This document shows positions 61,059-64,000 of a stretch of 64,000 nucleotides of DNA, piece by piece (the first letter of the stretch is position 1; each line of letters opens with the position of its first letter). Made by a program: the position numbers and the translations under genes. The notes beneath the pieces are model-generated. The model saw only the letters and a program-made list of their open reading frames with translations, was not told where the DNA came from and did not search any database. Source of the stretch: DASZUK01 sp963745595 (GTDB lineage Bacteria > Actinomycetota > Acidimicrobiia > Acidimicrobiales > RAAP-2); the NCBI GenBank assembly GCA_963745595.1, contig CAVUYB010000014.1:1-64000 (forward strand), in the 5' to 3' direction.

Positions 61059-61523
61059 ATGGAGCCCATCGGGCAGTTGGTTCGGAATTGCACGTCCCCA
61101 CAGTGGCGGGACCACCGGGCGATCGTCCTGGACGACGACCTGTTCTCGGCCGAGGCGCTCGTCACCGCGCTGTCGGCCTGCGGGGTCACCGCTCGCTTCG
61201 CTCTTCCGGTCACGCCGGCGCACCTCCGGGACGTCGTCCAGTGGGGCCCGGAGCTGGCGCTGCTCAACGTCGACTACCTCGACGACGCCGACGTCACCGA
61301 GCTCGTGGGCATCCTGCAGGCGGCCGAGGTGGACGTCGTCGCCCTGACCGCCCAGCCGGGCGAGGCGACCGCGTGCCGGCTGCGCGACACCGGCATCGTC
61401 GTCATCGACCAGGCGCTGCTCGCCCGCGACGCGGTGACCGCGCTGCGGGACCTCCTGGGCCACGCCGAGCTCGACTCGGCGTCGGCGTTCTCCCACGTCG
61501 AGTGGGCTGCCGAGGTCGCCTGA
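61059..61523 (+). CDS. Receiver-like protein lacking output domain and phosphoacceptor Asp
   Basis: A 154-residue paralog of the receiver at 58.0 kb: AIVLDDDLFSAEALVTALSACGVTARFALPV aligns with the first one throughout. The phosphoacceptor position reads LALLNVD instead of LALLDID (Asp to Asn), and there is no HTH. ATG 61059 follows GGAG. It may act as a decoy or phosphorylation-independent partner. Confidence 0.8.
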   Translation: MEPIGQLVRNCTSPQWRDHRAIVLDDDLFSAEALVTALSACGVTARFALPVTPAHLRDVVQWGPELALLNVDYLDDADVTELVGILQAAEVDVVALTAQPGEATACRLRDTGIVVIDQALLARDAVTALRDLLGHAELDSASAFSHVEWAAEVA

Positions 61524-61584
61524 CGCCCCACGTCGGCCGGGTGTCGACGATGTATCACGAGGGGCCGAATCGGCTCTTTCGAGG

Positions 61585-62863
61585 GTGGAACAGCCAAGCG
61601 GGACCGACGCCGGACTGAGCCCGGCCGAAGACGGCGACCGCCCGAAGGGCCCGCCGTCGGTCCCGGTAGTCATCGCCACGTTGCTGCCGCCGAGCGGCGG
61701 CAACGGCGTCCAGACCCACTTCGTCGAGCTCATGCGCTTCTTGGAAGCCGAGGCCGTGCCGGTCTCGCTCGTCACGCCGTTCTCCTACGGCGGCGTCGTC
61801 CGGGACGCGGCGTTCGGCATCCGCCGGATCGTCGCCCCGTTCAGCGGGTCGGCCGACGTGGCGTGGTACCGGTTCGGGCACGTCGTCTTCTTGCAGCAGG
61901 CGCTCCGCCGCCAGCTGGCGACGCTCGACGACGCGGTCGTCTACTGCCAGTGCCCGGTGTCGGCGCTGGCCGCGCTGCGGGCCCGGCGGAGCTCCCGCCA
62001 GAAGGTCGTCATGGCGGTCCACTTCGCGGTCTCCCAGGCCGACGAGTGGGTCGGCAAGGGCCTGATCCCCCAAGACGGCCACGTGTTCCGTTCGATCCGG
62101 GCGCTCGAACGCCGCGTCCTCGACCGACGTCGACGGCGTCGTCTTCGTCTCCGAGTCGGCCCGCCAGGATCTCTGGACCGGCGAGGTCGCCGTCCCGACG
62201 GCGACGATCCCCAACTTCCTGACCGTCCAGCCCGTGCCGGCCGGCGTGGCCCGGCGGGCCGACCTGCTGAGCATCGGCACGCTCGAGCCCCGCAAGAACC
62301 ACCGGTTCCTCCTCGACACCCTGGCCGCGGCCAAGCGGCGCGGCCGGCGCTACACGCTGGAGATCGCCGGGGCCGGACCGGAACGGCGCCACCTGCTCGA
62401 CCAGGCCGAGGCGCTCGGGATCGACGATCAGGTCCGGCTGCTCGGCTACGTCCCCGAGGCCGGCAATCTGCTCGCCGGGTACCGGGCCTACGCCCATTCG
62501 GCCAAGAGCGAGGTCTTCGGCCTCGCGCTCATCGAGGCGATGGCCGCCGGCGTTCCCGTCGTCGCCCCGCCGGTCGGCGGGATCCCGACGCTCTTCGACG
62601 ACCCGGTCGAGGGACGGTTCTGGGACCTCGGTGACGCCGACGGCGCGGCCGCCGTCCTGATCGAGCTGCTCGACGACGAGCCGGCCCGGGCCCGGATGGG
62701 CGCGGCGGCCCGCCAGCGGTTCGTCGACCACTACGACGCGGCCGCGGTCTGCCCCGACCTGCACCGGTTCCTGGCGTCGGTGGCCGGCCGGCCGTCGTCG
62801 GCCGGTGGGGCCATCGGCGCACCCCGGAAGGACCCGCGCCAGGAACTTCCCCAACCGGCCTGA
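61585..62863 (+). CDS. GT4-family glycosyltransferase, one frameshift
   Basis: About 426 residues repaired. The N-terminal lobe (VIATLLPPSGGNGVQTHFVELMRFLE) and the C-terminal GT4 lobe (LSIGTLEPRKNHRFLLDTLA, SAKSEVFGLALIEAMAAGVPVVAPPVGGIPTLF, the EX7E motif) are in different frames, joined by one extra base near 62120-62124. GTG 61585 is used; a TGTATCACG motif lies at 61551. It transfers a sugar during surface polysaccharide assembly. Its stop overlaps the flippase ATG by one base. Confidence 0.88.
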
Positions 62864-64000
62864 TGACCGACGGACGGCGGTCGGGCCGCCACCACAAGAT
62901 GCCGGTCCGGTTCGGGCTGACGGCGATCGACCAGTGCGTGTCGTCGCTGTCCAACTTCGCGGTCGGCGTCGGCGTCGCCCGGGTGGCCGGCGTGGCCGGC
63001 TTCGGCGCGTACTCCCTGGCCTACGCCGGCTGGCTGGTGGTCGCGGCCATGCACCGGTCCCTGATCACCGACCCGATGTCGATCGAGAACGACATCCACC
63101 AGCCGGACGCCGCCCGGCATGTCCGCATCGGCCTGGCCGCCGAGCTGACGCTGGGCCTCGGCGCGGCCGTCGTCTTCGCCGGCATCGGCGCGGCCCTGCT
63201 GGCGCTGGGGCAGCGCCAGTTCGGCATCTGCTTCATCGGTCTCGCCCCGTGGCTTCCCGTTCCTCCTGGCCCAGGACTACTGGCGGTGGGTCGGGCTTCA
63301 TGCAGTCGAAGCCGCAGAAGGCGCTGGCCAACGACGTGGTCTTCGTCATCGTCCAGGTCGCCGCCTTCGTCGGGCTCTACCTGGCCGGGATCCACTCCGC
63401 CCTGCTGGCCATCTTCGCCTGGGGGGCCGGCGCCTTGGCCGGGGCCCTCTTCGGGCTGTGGCAGTTCTCCACCCGGCCCGCCCTGCGGGGCGGGTTCACC
63501 CGGATCCGGGAGCGATGGGGACTCAGCAAGTGGATCGCCGCCGTCAACGCCATGGCCCAGGCCACATACGAGGCCACCCCGGTGCTGACCAGCGGGTTCC
63601 TGGGGCCGGTGGGCATCGGGGGGTTGAAGGCGGCCAACAGCCTGGTCAGCGGCCCTTCCCTGGTCCTCATTCAAGCGGGCGGCAGCATCGGGCTGCCCGA
63701 AGCCACCAAGGCGCTCAAGAACCGCGGCTGGCCGGGGTTGCGGCGGGTCGAGCGGATCGTCACCGTCGCCGGCCTCTTCAGCGTGGGCCTCATCGCCCTG
63801 ACGATCTTCCTCTTCGGCCAGACCCTCCTGGTGCACATCTACGGGAAGGCCTTCGGCCAGTTCGCGACCGTCGCCGACATCCTGGCCGTCTCGGTCCTGG
63901 TCGCCGCCGGGGGTCTGGGCGCCATCCTCAGCCTGAAGGCCACCCGGAAGGCCCAGCGGATGGTCCCGGTCAGCGCCGTCTCCCTGGTCGTCTCGATCGT
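62863..64000 (+). CDS. Polysaccharide flippase (Wzx/MATE-like), 3' partial, two frameshifts
   Basis: The gene runs off the window. Many hydrophobic helices are visible (ELTLGLGAAVVFAGIGAALL, VFVIVQVAAFVGLYLAGI, VTVAGLFSVGLIALTIFLFG). Internal VLTSGFLGPVGIGGLKAANSL resembles flippase helices of the Wzx/MviN group. Single extra bases near 63256 and 63294 break the frame. It is coupled to the GT4 gene and should move lipid-linked sugar across the membrane. Confidence 0.8.

Overview
The window is about 64 kb of high-GC DNA with GTG-rich starts and gene families typical of Actinomycetota: MurT/GatD, a mycofactocin-type SDR, an ECF42 sigma factor with a YCII partner, GAP-family membrane proteins, and many VapBC, HicAB and BrnT-like toxin-antitoxin pairs. 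The GYWLVGADGGVFAFGD-type surface repeats in the first gene suggest class Acidimicrobiia; that assignment is inference. Several genes begin 6-7 nt after a -10 hexamer, so leaderless transcripts appear common.

Layout. 0-13 kb: exported glutamic peptidase with propeller-like repeats, Zn alcohol dehydrogenase, VapBC pair, GAP-family membrane protein, secreted GH3 glycosidase with PA14, DHA2 efflux pump, DoxX protein, acyltransferase and patatin lipase. 13-22 kb: small regulators and accessory genes (SRPBCC, MerR/SnoaL, VapBC-2, DUF433/DUF5615, YCII/ECF42, HicAB, BrnT-like/RHH), with at least three copies of a 31-bp dispersed repeat. 22.1-36.6 kb: an integrative element in a tRNA-Val(CAC) gene, bounded by a 46-bp duplication of the tRNA 3' half. 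It carries a tyrosine integrase beside the tRNA, a HTH/small ORF/RepA-like ATPase module, a second recombinase, two XRE regulators and a putative defence cargo (a TIR protein in a run of membrane-protein genes, and a HEPN-type protein).

36.6-47 kb: ArsR-AHSA1 fusion regulator, a membrane protein, and a TetR gene divergent from a translationally coupled operon of fatty-acyl reductase-HAD fusion, alcohol dehydrogenase, LarA-like protein and PlsC acyltransferase, with a GT2 glycosyltransferase behind it. Three tandem TetR-type operators lie between them. This looks like a lipid-modification pathway of unknown product. 47-53.5 kb: SDR, P450 and ferredoxin, then GatD/MurT (peptidoglycan amidation) and a HAD-PlsC fusion. 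53.7-64 kb: a surface-polysaccharide type region with LysR, two tandem FemAB/GNAT-like proteins, two response-regulator-like genes each behind a duplicated promoter plus a structured RNA leader, a methyltransferase, a Fe(II)/2OG-type oxygenase, a GT4 and a flippase cut by the window end.

The most novel-looking item is the paired leader RNA at 57.9 and 60.9 kb: a covarying stem, an invariant loop and an invariant downstream strand that could form a pseudoknot, each copy upstream of a receiver-domain gene. Many genes at 37-43, 50-51 and 62-63 kb are broken by single-base indels that are best explained as sequence errors; they are annotated here as single genes.
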